Source: Patellaria atrata CBS 101060 (taxonomy: Eukaryota > Ascomycota > Dothideomycetes > Patellariales > Patellariaceae). Taken from it: a stretch of DNA of 64,000 bases. Of the stretch, positions 11,058-23,288 are shown piece by piece; position 1 is the first letter of the stretch, and each line of letters begins with the position of its first letter. The notes below the pieces were generated by a model that was not told where the DNA came from, did not search any database, and saw nothing but the letters and a program-made list of their open reading frames with translations. The translations under genes and the position numbers were made by a program. The stretch covers positions 4,056 to 68,055 of the forward strand of contig MU006090.1 of assembly GCA_010093705.1 (NCBI GenBank), in the 5' to 3' direction.

Positions 11058-14000
11058 TCACGCCAATAACGCCTTGTAATATCTCAAGCTCAGCTGCAGC
11101 GTATGCTTGAGATAGGCATCTTCCGTGAGTGGAAGGCTGAGGACCTCATTCCCAGTCTGCAATTTTGTCTTCTGCATAACCGTTAGCCAATGCAACACAC
11201 CAAGCACAACACCAAACTAGAAGGACTCACTTCGCCTTTGACACCCAACTCAGCCACCACCCTTGCCATCTCCCTGACGGCCGCTCTCTCCAAGAGAGCA
11301 TCTCTACTCCCAGTACTAGTACCGGCTTCTACTCTCCTGCCCCATCCCTCCAATGCCTTTCCTAGCCCTTTTCTAACCTCCTCTCGCTCGAGTTCCTCAT
11401 CTCTACCCACTCTCAACCCTCCAACATCCACCAATCTTACAAAATCGAAGAGCACCTCTCCTCCTTCATTCCAAGCCCTCACACCTCCTCCTCTCGCCTC
11501 CTCCAAAAAGCCACCTAGCAGAGTCCTCATCTCGTCATAATCCCTTTCAATGATGCATCTTGGCCCCACGATTCTACAAAGAACATCGTGCGCGTCGTTC
11601 CACTTCCCAGCACGCATGAGTGCTCGCGTCTCTTGTTCCGGTGACCGTAGGACAGCACGCGCATACATCGCTTTGGCAGACCAGAGCCAGTCCGCCGGAA
11701 GCTTGAGTGTATCGACGAGAGGATCATAGGCGCTGGAGTTGGGAGATGCATCTGGGGATTCTTGATCAGGGATGAGGTTCTGTGAGTGGAGGGGAAGGAG
11801 ATCTTGGATCGCTTTCTGGCGCGCGTGTGGATCGGAAATGTGTGTCAAGACCCAGATAGCGGTGTTGAATGCGTTGCGGTAATTGTCGTCCGGGATTTTA
11901 GGCGGAGGCGTGCAGGCAGAGATGAGGGCATTAGCGTAGGTAACGGTGAGTTCGTCTGCTGTTGCCGAGATGCGCGATTCGACCGCTTTATTCTTTGACT
12001 TGCAGAGGATTCGCTTGGCACGGAGGAGATGAATAAGCTGGAAGCTGAGACGGGCGTCGAGGGGGTTGCCAGCAGTGTTTTCTGGTCTGAGAATCTCTTC
12101 CATGCGGTCATGGGTGTTGTTGGCGGTATGAGAGGTGTAAAGCTTGAGTAAACCCCAGAGGATGTCCTCTCGAGAATCAGGGGAAGAATCTATCCAGCCT
12201 TGATCGACTTTTTGTTCAAGGAACCAGGGGAGAGGTTTCAATTCTCGCATGTCGCCATTCCTAGAGTTGAGCTCCTCATTATAGGAGTGAACAGCTGCTT
12301 CTAGGCCCTCATCATCAAGTATACCATACCAAAGACGTACACCGAAGGATCGACGCCAGTCAATCTTGAACCGGCGAGAAAGTTTGAAAGACGGTACTTC
12401 ATTCTCTGCACCGTGACCCTCCTGGCCTGTACAAACGCTGCAGTTTCCCGCTACCAGTTCATACAAGGCGCGTATCTCATCGACCATCTCGGAAAGAGTG
12501 TTCTGATGACGCCAATCCTCAATCTGCTTCCGCATATCTTCGTGAACCTTTTCATTACCACCGATTTGAGCGACCATGGTGGCAAGCCTGAAGTTACGTC
12601 CAGCGACTAAAGCGGCGCACGCATCGACGACATTGTGGCCTGTGAGGTGGAATAGAGCCTTCTCCTCCTGGGTAGGCGCTTGGAAAGCCTGCTTATCCGC
12701 ATCTGGCTGAACAACCTTAGCCCAGAAAGCTGACAACTTATCCTTCCGTAAGCGCCATTCGTAGCGCTCGTAGTCTTGAGGCAATACTCCCTTTGGAAAC
12801 TCGCTGCTAACGTCATCGAAAAGGATGCTGGCCAATTGCCAAACTTGTTGTTCGTGAACACCAGCAGGAGTATCCGTCACAACAGCTTCAGCAATCTGTT
12901 CGAAGTCAAATTCTTCTTGGTTAATGACGGCTCCAGGTATATCGGCATTATTGGTACGTATCACTGTGAACTTCTTCTGCGCAACGATCGCATCAGGTAC
13001 AAGCTTAGAGAGTATATTAAGCTTAGCGAACCGGACATCTTTGTGTTCAGAGACTATGGATCGGTTGATGTTCCTGAGCACGCCCGAGGTCAGAGACGGT
13101 GCACCCCCTGGGATTGTATATACCAAGGTACCATCGGGATTCCAGCTTGGTTTGTTGGACTCGTGAAAGGCTTTGTCATTCGCATTCATGGTGTCAACAT
13201 CGGCAGTTTTAGGTTTCTTCGCATAGGGCCACTAGACACAAAAATATTCAGCAATATGTTCTCAATTTAGTAACTACATACATGAGCGGGCTCAACATCA
13301 GGCCCGTAAGGACACTACAAATTTCCGTCACGCATTCCAAGCCCGCTCATACTATAACTAAAGGATATTAGGGGAGTCAAACCTCGAAACCATTTCCTGC
13401 CGAACCCTGCCTCTTTCCCTTCGACGATGCGTTGCCAAAGTCCTGGCTGAAAAGCGACTTCATAAGATCAATACTTGTAGCAAAAGGCTTATCGTTCGAC
13501 GCCGACCTCACAAGATCTTTCTCGTTGCGCGCCTTCAAAACATTCGCTTGACTCTCCCGTAATGCCTGTCGATCCTGTTTCTTAGGACTAATGGTCCGTT
13601 GTAATTGGTCTGCCCAGTTCGAATCAAACGCTGTTCGTGACTTTGCTGGAGTATCCAGAGCAGATTTACTAGCTTTAAGAATTGACTTGGGTATAAAGAC
13701 ACCGGTCCGAGAAGGATCGCCAAGGCTATTGACGCTTGATAGCACCATGGTATGACCTGGCTGTGGAAAAGAACCGGCCACGCTCTGATCTTCAACCGAG
13801 CCCTGTTCACTGTCGTACACGGCGGATTCATCGCTGCCGTCCATCCCAACTGAACCCACGGAGCGCTCGTCTAGGAAAGACTCCGCTGAATGCTGAGTGT
13901 GTTCGGGCTCCCGCACAGCTGGGCTTCCTTGCTCATACAAACTTCCATCATCTCTGTCATCTTCCTCATCTCCGTCGTCGTATGGTATCATGGAATCCTC

Positions 14001-17000
14001 GTCGAACCCACCAGGAAGTGCAACTTTCTTGCATTTCTTGAATTCGAAGGTATCATCCGGACTCGATGCAGGTGGGCTTAGTAAAGAATCATCTCCTCGC
14101 AAAGAGGAGCTCGTTGGATGAGGAGTGCGACCAGCAGGCGTTGGTGAATCGGGTGGATCGGTGAGCATGGTTTCATCCTCATCATCGTCGTAGTCCAGCC
14201 CATAGGTGCTGTAGTGCTGCACTCTGAAAACCCATGTACCGGTCTTCTTTATGTAATCGATGTACTCCGTATTTGCGACTCGTCTGAGACGCTTGATGTG
14301 CTTTTCAACACGAGCACCAGTCATCTCAAAGACATGTATGTTACCACCTTCAACCTTGGGCCACGAGTTTTCCAAATAAATTGTTGAGGGAACGTTGAGG
14401 CCTTGACCCTGAGGAGGCTTCCTAAATCCGCATGTGTTGCTGTACACGGTGGCGTGTCTAACCTCGAGCTCAATAATTGTTCCCAAAAGCTTTTCTAATG
14501 GAATATTGGTCAAGTCCACAGGATCAAACTCAATCCTTCCGACGCCTTGACGGCCGACAACGAGACTTACCCGTTTCAACTGGGAAGAATCCATCTTGCG
14601 CAGCTCATCTAGAGATGGCTTAGACCAGTAAGCTCCAGGTTTCTGATCAACCTGATTCCGTTTAGCTTCCTCGTTGGCGGTAGTCAATTTGCTCGACGAG
14701 TTAGAGGAAGTTGATGAAGAGACATCTTCGGCAACAGATGCTAGAATCCCTCCTCCCTGGCGTCTCGAGGAAGCTCCGTTCACCTGTTGGGATTTTGGTG
14801 TAGTCCTTGTCTGCGAAGTTGTTGTTCGCGCAGTGCTGACTGGCTCAGCGCTTATTGCTGGAGCAGAAGTAGAATCAGGAGTAACATCAGGGGTAGGACT
14901 AGGTGACTCGGTCCGGACCAAAGCAGTGCTTGTCTTAGCATCAGTAGATGACGTACCACTTGTTCCATGAGTATCGAAGCTGACTCGCTTCTTAGGAACT
15001 GCTGGGACAGCATCCTCCTCGGTGTCGTTCTCCTCACCAAACAATGATGGCCTCGCGGTCCTCAGATTGCGATTGATGCTGAGGCGCTTCAAGCTATTAG
15101 ATTGGTAACCACGGGATCCGTTCGCATTGAGGGCACCGGGGACGAGAATACTCTCCTCTGGATTCCAGGATTGACGCAAATTGCTAGTGGACAAGCTCTT
15201 GCCCAGGGATCTGCCGATACTACCGCCGAGTAAACTGCTCCCCAGAGGGCTGGATGTGGCGCTTCCGGGTGTGCCATACGTAGAGTAGGAGAAACCATAG
15301 CCGCCGGTCCGTTTTTGTGGGGTGATCAGCCTGGTAGATGCAGCTGGATTGATCTTATACTGAGGTATAATTGCACTCTTCCTCATCTTCTGAGCACTCG
15401 ACAAGGGAGTGGCTAACGGGCCAACGGACTGACTAGGGGTATCCAAGCTTTGGAAAAGAGGGCCATTCCCGTAAGGGTTGTCCTGAAGTGAGGCTTGGAG
15501 TCGCAACCCTTGGTTTTGTTGCGGCCCTTGCTGGCTGGAAAAAAGACCGTTGTTCATCTGCGGCTGCTGTTGCTGTTGATTTTGGGTGTTGGTAAAAAGC
15601 GAATTACCAAGGCCGCCTTGATTGTTAGCATTGTTTTGAGCTCCAAAAAGATTGGTACCGGTAGTTGTGGAAGGATTCGCATTCAGACCTCCGAAGAGCG
15701 AGGGCTTTTGTTGCTGGTTGGTATTGTTTGGAAAGAGCCCACCAGCCTGCTGCTGGTTGTTCTGATTGTTGTTCAAGTTGCCGAATAACGAGCTTGATCC
15801 CGTATTTGGAGTCGTTGTACTTCCGAATAACGTACCTGTCGCAGGTTTGTTACCGAACAGACCGCCGCTCTGTTGTTGTTGTTGGTTGTTGGTGTTGCTC
15901 CCAAACAGCCCTCCACCCTGTTGCTGGGTATTGTTCTGCGCCCCGAATAATCCACCTCCAGTTCCGGTGGTGTTGCTCCCGAAGAGGCCTCCTGGTTTCT
16001 GCTGGGTCTGATTGTTGTTTCCAAAACCTCCAAAGAGACCTCCGGTCTGATTTTGATTTTGGTTTTGATTCTGATTTTGATTCTGATTGTTCTGACCGAA
16101 ACCACCGAAGCCAGACGTGGCTGTATTCTGCTGCTGATTTCCGGCGCCAAACCCAGTGTTGGTGTTGGTATTCCCTCCAAAGAGACCGCTCCCCGTGGTT
16201 GTATTTGTATTCGATCCGAAAAGGCCAGTCCCGGTAGAGGTGTTGTTGTTGTTGTTGTTGGTAGTCGCGCCAAATCCTCCAAAAGCAGGCTTGTTCTGAG
16301 TCTGGTTCTGGGCGCCAAAAAGCCCTGCACCGGTTGTGTTGGTTCCAAAACCACTTCCAGTACCACCGAATGGAGTAGCGGTATTGCTCCCACTTGTGCC
16401 AAATAAATTTCCAGTTTGTTGAGCGGACGTTGTGGTTGTGCCTCCAAATAAACTCCCAGCGGCAGGTTTTGCGCCAAAAAGACCTGTGGTAGAATTAGTG
16501 CCGCCAAATGCAGTATTGGTGTTCGTGTTGGCCTGGGTATTTCCAAAGAGCGGAGTTGCGGTGGTGTTATTATTGGAACCGAACATACCCGTCCCAGTAT
16601 TGCTGGTCCCGAAGGCAGTATTTGCATTGGTGTTTGCGTTACCAAAACCTCCAAACGTGTTCGTGGCACCGAAGGCACCCGCCTGTCCATTTTGGTTGCC
16701 GTATCTTCTGCCTTGGTTGTAATCGGCCAATCTCAGCTCTTCCAGGGACCAAGTTGAATACGGTGGCATGCATGAAATAGTTTGGTATTGCGACGTCGCT
16801 CCGCTTTGCCCAGCTTCCTTCTCCGTATGCGGCTGAAAAGGTGTCGCGGCCGTACCTTGCGGCTGTGTCGCATTTGCGTTGTTCGCACCAAACCCAGTTG
16901 TACCGAATGCTCCGGTGGTCGAGGTATTGGTATTGGCATTCGCGCCTCCAAAAGTAGCGTTACCTCCGCCAAAGAGACCACCTGCAGTACCTGTGTTTGC

Positions 17001-17822
17001 TGAACCAAATGCTGGCTTGTTAGCATTTCCAAACAATCCGCCGCTCGTTGTGTTGGTGTTGTTATTGCTTCCTCCGAAGAGTGAAGTCCCTCCAGTATTC
17101 TGCGCACCAAAACCGGTAGAGCCAAAGCCAGAGCCCGACGTTGCAGTGGTGCCACCACCGAAAAGGCCCCCGCTGGAAGTGGTATTCGTTGCTCCGAAAC
17201 CGGATTTGGTGCCGCCGAAGGCAGGTGTTGTGTTTGTTGAACCGAAACCTACTCGAATGATGTTAGAACCAGTCTTCGTGATGTACGTTTAGATGCAACT
17301 ATCGCGAATCGATGAGAACACTCTTGTCGCGATGAATTTCTCGGGCCAGAGAACACGATAAAGCTTCCCGATGGATGCAATTGAGGCTAACCAGCTCTCG
17401 ATGAGCTGGCCGCTGCGCAGCCGAAAACAAAAGGCGATAAGTATAAGATTGCAGGTCAACAAGTCACATACCTCCGAAGGCCGTTCCAGTGGTATTGTTA
17501 TTATTGCTTCCAAAGAGACCACCACTGGTGGTGTTGTTGGTATTGGTGGCGCCAAAACCGAAGCCAGAGCCTGAAATGCAGGAGATGACCAGTTAATGTG
17601 AGGTTCAGATGCGTGCTGGAAGCAGACTCGATCGATCGCGGGAAACCCAAGGTCTCGAGGTCGACAAGCAAGAAGAAAATGCAAAAGGAACTGGTTCGAC
17701 TTACCTCCAGATGCGTTATTAGCGTTGTTATTATTGTTGGCACCGAATCCAGCAAAGGTGCTGCCGCTAGACTGATTGGTGTTGTTCACCCCGAAGCCAG
17801 CGAAGCCTCCACCGAAAGACAT
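11058..17822 (-). CDS. NUP145: Nup98-Nup96 precursor nucleoporin (NUP145 type)
   Basis: Five exons: 17822-17705, 17570-17472, 17248-13383, 13231-11231 and 11171-11058, giving 2065 aa. The N-terminal half is dense in GLFG/FG repeats with Asn/Gln-rich linkers. A GLEBS motif (residues about 227-256, YQTISCMPPYSTWSLEELRL) should bind Gle2/Rae1. A peptidase S59 autoproteolytic domain ends at FRVQHYSTYGLDYD, so self-cleavage is expected between Tyr1085 and Ser1086 to release Nup98 and Nup96. An acidic linker and a helical Nup96 part (from WPYAKKPKTAD) follow; Nup96 is a Y-complex scaffold subunit. Joining the halves needs a 151-nt intron with a weak GTTTGA donor (13382) and CTAG acceptor (13232). 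Without it Nup98 would stop seven bases later, while a separate Nup96 start would lose WPYAKK. The terminal exon begins after GAA|GTGAGT and is 38 codons including the stop. Confidence 0.93.
13282..13350. repeat. 11-bp perfect inverted repeat inside NUP98-96 intron 3
   Basis: ATGAGCGGGCT at 13282-13292 is the exact reverse complement of AGCCCGCTCAT at 13340-13350. The 47-nt loop lies wholly inside the intron between the Nup98 and Nup96 coding parts. The transcript could fold into a hairpin that brings the weak donor and the acceptor closer. Confidence 0.85.
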
Positions 17823-19246
17823 TATGGCGACGCGAGGATGTGCGCTGGATAAGTCTTGTCGATGAAGGTTGCGTTGGAGGGGATAGCAATTGCAATGGTT
17901 GACGGAGTCAAAAAAGTTGTCGAGGGGAAGGTACTTTGTAGTTAGTTGTAAAGTTCGCGACGACAAACGCGCTAAAAAGCTGAGGTGGACTTTGCTGTCT
18001 CCCGTTCGAAAGTTGCCACTTGCCAGCGAGTCGGCGCAGAAGGTAGGCAATTAGAAAATCGGGGAGAATAAATACTCAGACACAGGAGTCGGAGATAGTG
18101 TTGAGAAGAAGAAGGAAAGAGTGACGAGGGAGTAGGTAGAGATTGCTTTGGACTTGTTGTACTTGTATGGGGAGTTGGTTCGGACTTTTGAGAGCGACTG
18201 ATTATCTTGGCATATTTGCACATGACTCAAATAGTATTAGACATCACCAGCATTTATTGGAATTTTGCCCCCAAAATCATTATTGTTGTTAGTAACTTGC
18301 AAGATAATACGCAAGTTGATAGAAGTCTTTTTTAAGTTGGAAGAATTCAATTGGAAGAATCGTCTTTATCAATATGTTTACGTCGTTTCACCTGAAGGCA
18401 TCATACCTTACTACCTTTTAGGCACCTCTAGGCTTACCTTATCGCTTACTCATCTACATTGGTAGGCTCTTGCTGTTGCCTTCCGTCCCATCTACTGCAT
18501 CTCTCCATCTCACTACCCTGCCTATACTCCGTATAAATATGAAATACAGTTCAGAACCGAGAGGATTGATATTCTGAAAGTTTCATAACAATCATTAAGC
18601 CATAGATATTTCCTAGATGTATGGTTTACCTTAGACTGGATAGTCCACCTCAGATGAACGAGAAAAGAGGTATGCCATATTCTCCACCTCAATGATACGT
18701 CACAAATATGGTATATCGTAGCTATATAAACCTAGGGTTTCCTGAGGGTAGGTATATTATTAAGATATCCAGAAACGTTCTTGCTACCTAATAGTAGAAG
18801 TCACCAAGGTAGTAGCTCTTAAAACTTGAATACCTTACCTACCTTGATGCTCAACTCGGTGGGTAGTGACTCAATATCTTTCTCAGAACTAAAGGTCAAC
18901 GAATGGTCCAGATCAACGCTTCACCGCCTCCTCCACATAGAAGAAAAAATTGTTTCAACAGATGCATGTTTCTGTTTCACGTCAGGTGACCTGGAACCTC
19001 CATAGTGGGACAACCGAGGCCAAGCTTCATCCACGCGTGTTTCTACTGTAAACGCGTCTTCCTCACTCCTCCCCCGCCAAGTTCATTGTCTGAAATGTAT
19101 AAAGCAATATTGAAATAAATCATTCTTCTTGTGCGAGAATACCCCAAACCTATTCATTTCTTGCTTCTTTCCACTTTCCCTCTCCCTCTCCACTATACCT
19201 CGAAACCTCGAAACCTCGAAACCTCGAAACAATATCAGCTCCCGCC
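17823..19246. other. Divergent intergenic region NUP98-96 / centrin
   Basis: A 1.4-kb shared upstream region with no supported gene. It contains repeated ACCTTA/CTACCT motifs (18401-18420, 18421-18441, 18831-18846) and, next to the centrin start, four tandem copies of an 8-mer. Confidence 0.6.
19198..19229. repeat. Four tandem copies of CCTCGAAA
   Basis: A perfect 8-bp unit repeated four times lies 17-49 bp upstream of the centrin ATG, probably in its 5' untranslated region. Confidence 0.9.
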
Positions 19247-20028
19247 ATGGCAACCCCAGCATTCCCCTCCCGCCCCTATACCGCTGGCCTCATCAATCGA
19301 GGCGGGGCCTCCTCCTCTGCGGCCCAGCAACACCAACCCGTTAAACAAGCTTACAACACCGGCACCTTCGGTACCGCACCAACTCAACAACAGCAGCAGC
19401 AGCAGCGTGAGGCGCAACGTCTGGAACAAGAACGCGCGGAGCGAGAGCGTCTCGATCGACAGGGTCGGGATGCCTTAAACGAATTAACGGAGGAGCAGAG
19501 AGAAGAGATAACCGAAGCGTTCAATCTCTTCGACTTGGACAAGGACAATCACATTGACTACCACGAGCTCAAAGTCGCAATGAAAGCGCTGGGGTTTGAT
19601 TTACCCAAGCAGGAGATTATAAGTATACTACAAACACACGGGTAAGACCCTTATGGATGTCCTCCGGATGACGTAGAACCTGATTGAAAATTGCATCCAG
19701 AGTTCCTTCCCCGTCGCCCACCGGTCCGCAGCAGTTAACCGCCCCTCAACCGCCGACAACGCGCTTACTCCTCCCACTCGCCACATTCCAGACTCTCATG
19801 GCGTCACGGATCCTCGCGCGCGACCCCCGAGATGAGATCCTCCGCGCGTTCGCCCTTTTCGACACCGATGGGAAAGGCAAGATAAGCCTCGCAGACTTGC
19901 GTAGAGTCGCGCGGGAACTAGGCGAGGGCCTCCAGGAGGATGAGCTAAGGGCCATGATTGACGAGTTTGATCTAGATGGCGATGGCTGCGTTGATCGCGA
20001 CGAGTTTGTGGAGATTTGTTTAGGTTAA
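19247..20028 (+). CDS. CDC31: Centrin / Cdc31-type EF-hand protein
   Basis: Two exons, 19247-19641 and 19701-20028 (59-nt intron, phase 2), giving 240 aa. A Gln-rich and charged N-terminal tail of about 80 residues precedes the calmodulin-like fold. EF-hand 1 has a full loop, [12 protein letters not shown] (96-107). The expected second loop is absent; a Pro/Thr-rich stretch ([11 protein letters not shown]) sits after the intron and leads into [14 protein letters not shown]-hand 3 ([12 protein letters not shown]) and EF-hand 4 ([12 protein letters not shown]) are present, though loop 3 ends in Asp rather than Glu. Cdc31 duplicates spindle pole bodies and is a subunit of the TREX-2 mRNA-export complex at the nuclear pore. 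The ATG sits in a good CGCCATGG context. Confidence 0.9.
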
Positions 20029-20377
20029 GAAGTGCAGTGTCATAATTCAAGGGTCTTTGGAAAGGGATTGAAGCTGGCGGGAGCATGGAAGTGGCCGCTT
20101 CTTGGGTTTGCTCTTGGTTTCTTTCATTGAAGCGCGGCGTCAAGTGCATGAGTAGGGACTGTTCGAACTTGGAAACTTCAGTTGAGCTGTATAATATTCG
20201 GTACCAGAATACACTTTCATCTATCCGGAAAACTGGACTCCACTTATCAATTCACATGTAAGAATAAACAGCATTGAAGATGCACATACGCAACAAATGG
20301 AAAGCTCTGAATTCTATACAAAGGTCATCTTACTCCCGCTACTCCCCTCCTCTACTCCGTAGGTTTATTCTTACCGC
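20029..20377. other. Convergent 3' spacer, centrin / complex I 51-kDa
   Basis: 349 bp between two converging stop codons. No gene seen; it presumably holds both 3' untranslated regions. Confidence 0.6.
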
Positions 20378-22020
20378 TCACTGTCCAGGAGCGACCAATT
20401 GCCCCTTTTTGACAGTATCGTGGTCCCAGCCTCCTGCTAACGCTGACCCACCCCTGGTCTCGGCATAATCCTTCATCCTCTGCTCCAGCTCCGGTCTAAA
20501 ATGCCTGATCAGTCCTTGCAAGGGCCACGCAAACGCTTCACCGAGCGCACATATCGTATGGCCCTCGACCTGTTTTGTAAGCTCCTGCATCATATCAATC
20601 TCTCTGATCCTGCCCTGGCCCTTCTCAAACCGCTGCATCATCTGGTACGTCCACTTCGAGCCCTCGCGGCATGGGGTGCACTGACCACATGATTCGTGCT
20701 TATAGAATTTTGCCAAACGCGATATCGCGCGCACGACGTCAGTGGACTTATCCATGACGATCACGGCGGCGGTGCCGAGGCCGGACTGAGAGTCCTTGAG
20801 CGCGTCAAAGTCCATGAGCTGATCCTCGCAGATATGTGCGGGTAGGATTGGCGTCGAAGAACCGCCAGGAATGACGGCTTTGAGGTTGTCCCATCCGCCA
20901 CGAACGCCGCCGCAGTGCTTATCGATCAACTCTTTGAGCGGGATGCTCATTTCTTCTTCCACGGTGCAAGGGTTGTTAACGTGCCCCGAGATGCAGAAGA
21001 GCTTGGTGCCGGAGTTGCGTTCCCGGCCAAACGAGGCAAACCAGCTACCACCACGACGACAGATAGTTGGTGCGACGGCGACAGTTTCGACGTTGGCGAC
21101 TGTGGAGGGGCAGCCGAAGAGACCGACAGCTGCCGGGAAAGGAGGTTTTAGACGTGGTTTTCCCGGTTTACCTTCCAGGGACTCGATGAGAGATGTTTCT
21201 TCGCCGCAGACATATGCACCCATTCCGCGATGAATGTAGATGTCAAAATCATAACCAGAGCCACAAGCATTCTTTCCGATCAAACCGGCTTGATATGCTT
21301 CTTGGATTGCGCGCTGGAGGACAGTAGCTTCATGGTAAAATTCGCCACGAATATAGATATAGGCAGCAGTACAGTTCATAGCTCGACCAGCTACCAAACA
21401 GCCCTCAACAAGCTTGTGAGGGTCCTTGCGCATGATCTCACGGTCCTTGCAGGTCCCCGGCTCCCCTTCGTCGGCGTTGACAACGAGATAGCGAGGTTTG
21501 GTATCTTTATCCCAGTCTTTAAAATTCATGAAAGACTAATAGTATTAGTATTGAGCCATTGGGATCAAAATAGTATTGTACATACCCATTTCATACCTGA
21601 CGGGAAACCGGCTCCGCCACGACCCCGAAGTCCTGAAGCCTTGATTTCAGAGATGATCTGATGAGAACACATATCAGTATGGAGAAACCCATGTTAGAAC
21701 TAACACGCGTAGCGCACCCAGTCATGGCCCTTCAACAAGATCTCCTTCGTCTTGTACCAGTCGCCATACTTCATAGCACTCTTCAGGTCCGCTCCATGAT
21801 GCCCGTACAAGTTTTGAAATATCCTATCTTGATCCTTCAAGCTTCCAAATTTTGTCTTCTTCGGCGGTGGAGTGTCCTGTACGGTTGCAAGGCTTCTTCG
21901 CTGCTGTGACGCTGATAACGGCGATGTGGAGAGTCTGGTAACAGAAGTGGCGGATGGGAGGATGACGCGGTGAGAGACGCTTGTTAGCGCCTGGGATGAT
22001 GGCGCATGCCTTGACAGCAT
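20378..22020 (-). CDS. nuo51: NADH:ubiquinone oxidoreductase 51-kDa flavoprotein subunit (NDUFV1/NuoF)
   Basis: Three exons, 22020-21718, 21657-21586 and 21535-20378, giving 510 aa with all introns phase 0 (60 and 50 nt). The first 50 residues are Ser/Arg-rich with no acidic residue before QDT, a typical mitochondrial presequence. [16 protein letters not shown] is the FMN-binding loop and [14 protein letters not shown] the NADH site. Cys408, Cys411, Cys414 ([12 protein letters not shown]) and Cys454 ([10 protein letters not shown]) ligate the N3 [4Fe-4S] cluster. This subunit takes electrons from matrix NADH into complex I. All catalytic motifs are intact. The start follows a possible 5'UTR acceptor (CCTACAG). 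It converges on the centrin gene. Confidence 0.96.
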
Positions 22021-23288
22021 CTCCGATGAGAGCTGTAGGTTGTGTTAAAGAGCAATTGATATCCCTCGAGGGCGTTTGCGTTGGTGAGGGGGTGTTATAG
22101 GTCTGATGGAATTGTGTCGAGGTTGGCTTTGAGTGTAGATGATCTCGTAAGAGGTTTAGCGCCTTTGTCCGCATGAATCATCAACTCCGACGTCAATAAT
22201 AGTTGATACCACTTCCATCCCAAAAACTACTTACTACCTACTGAGCATGTGAATGAAAAACAACACAGTCCTTCAAAACCACTAGTGTCACAGCTTCTCT
22301 GTTAGAGCATGTAGACTGAATAAGGGACTACTATTAACTGGAGTGATACACGTATAGTTAGGATCGTCTGATCCCTTCTGAAAGCCATAAACTATATACT
22401 ACAATTCCAAAGGTTATGAGAAGGTATCATGGTACAGTATCTAACCCACCATTTCCCTAGTTTCATTCACCACTTTTACTTCTTCTGATGATTCCCTCCT
22501 TCTATTGGTACTTACGCAGTGTCATTTCGTTCTAAACTATCAATATCAAAGCTCATTCGTCTAGCGGATATCAAACCATCAACTTTTCCCTTCAACCAGA
22601 CTTATCGTACTGAGATCTAGTTTAACTTAATAGATGGTGCGAGCTACCTTTGCTGATCGTTCTGAATTTCATATGCATGAGTGCTGTTAACTAGCGGAAA
22701 GGGAGTGGTCAGTGAAAGCTTCTTCGATTGCTTAAGATAGCAAACGTACACTTCTCGTAACTGTTGATTTCTGCTTCCGCTTGTATTCGCGTATACGGTC
22801 ATTGGTATACGTTGGCGGGAGCACTCCCAGCCTGTTCCAGTGCTGTATCGCTTTTGACAGAACCCGCTTCTAATTTGCACCGTACAACTCCAGCTTCCCC
22901 GTGGTACGGACGAAGATATCAATGATTAATTTGCTCGTGACCAGTCATATGTCATTCCCCGTTTGCATCGTATCTTCGTGCCATCGATCCCAAGTCCTGT
23001 GCTTATAATCTTCTCCCCAAACCCAGAATTGAGCAGCGTGTTCAGACCCTAACTCACCAATTTCACACGTAATATCGACCCTGAGTAAGCATAAATCTGA
23101 AGAGGTACCAAAAGGTGAACCAAGCTGTACGCCCCTCTCAACAAACTCTTGTCCGTCACCTGATACATTACGGACAGCGCACTTGGCAGTTGCTTTCGCG
23201 CCAGCATCCAGTCGCGTCTTCCACCACAACTCTCAACCTCCCTCAAACTCTTCAGTAGTGCCTCCCAAACGCAATCTTATACGCAAAC
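22021..23288. other. Divergent spacer, nuo51 / coiled-coil gene
   Basis: 1.27 kb. The minus strand at about 22945-23246 is open in two overlapping frames, one moderately coding-like, but there is no recognisable domain and I did not find splice signals that join them. Otherwise AT-rich with nothing evident. Confidence 0.5.

Noticed and set aside
13190-13382. Nup98 and Nup96 as two separate genes
   Set aside because: A separate Nup96 start would lose the WPYAKKPK segment and leave the Nup98 half ending seven bases after the junction. A single intron with frame closure on both sides explains both, matching the fused gene usual in ascomycetes.
14674-16780. Several plus-strand open frames opposite the FG-repeat region
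   Set aside because: They are antisense shadows of the low-complexity FG/Asn repeats and show only simple-sequence translation products.
22945-23246. Minus-strand open frames upstream of the coiled-coil gene
   Set aside because: The frames overlap in two registers, have no recognisable domain or signal peptide, and I could not join them with plausible splice sites.
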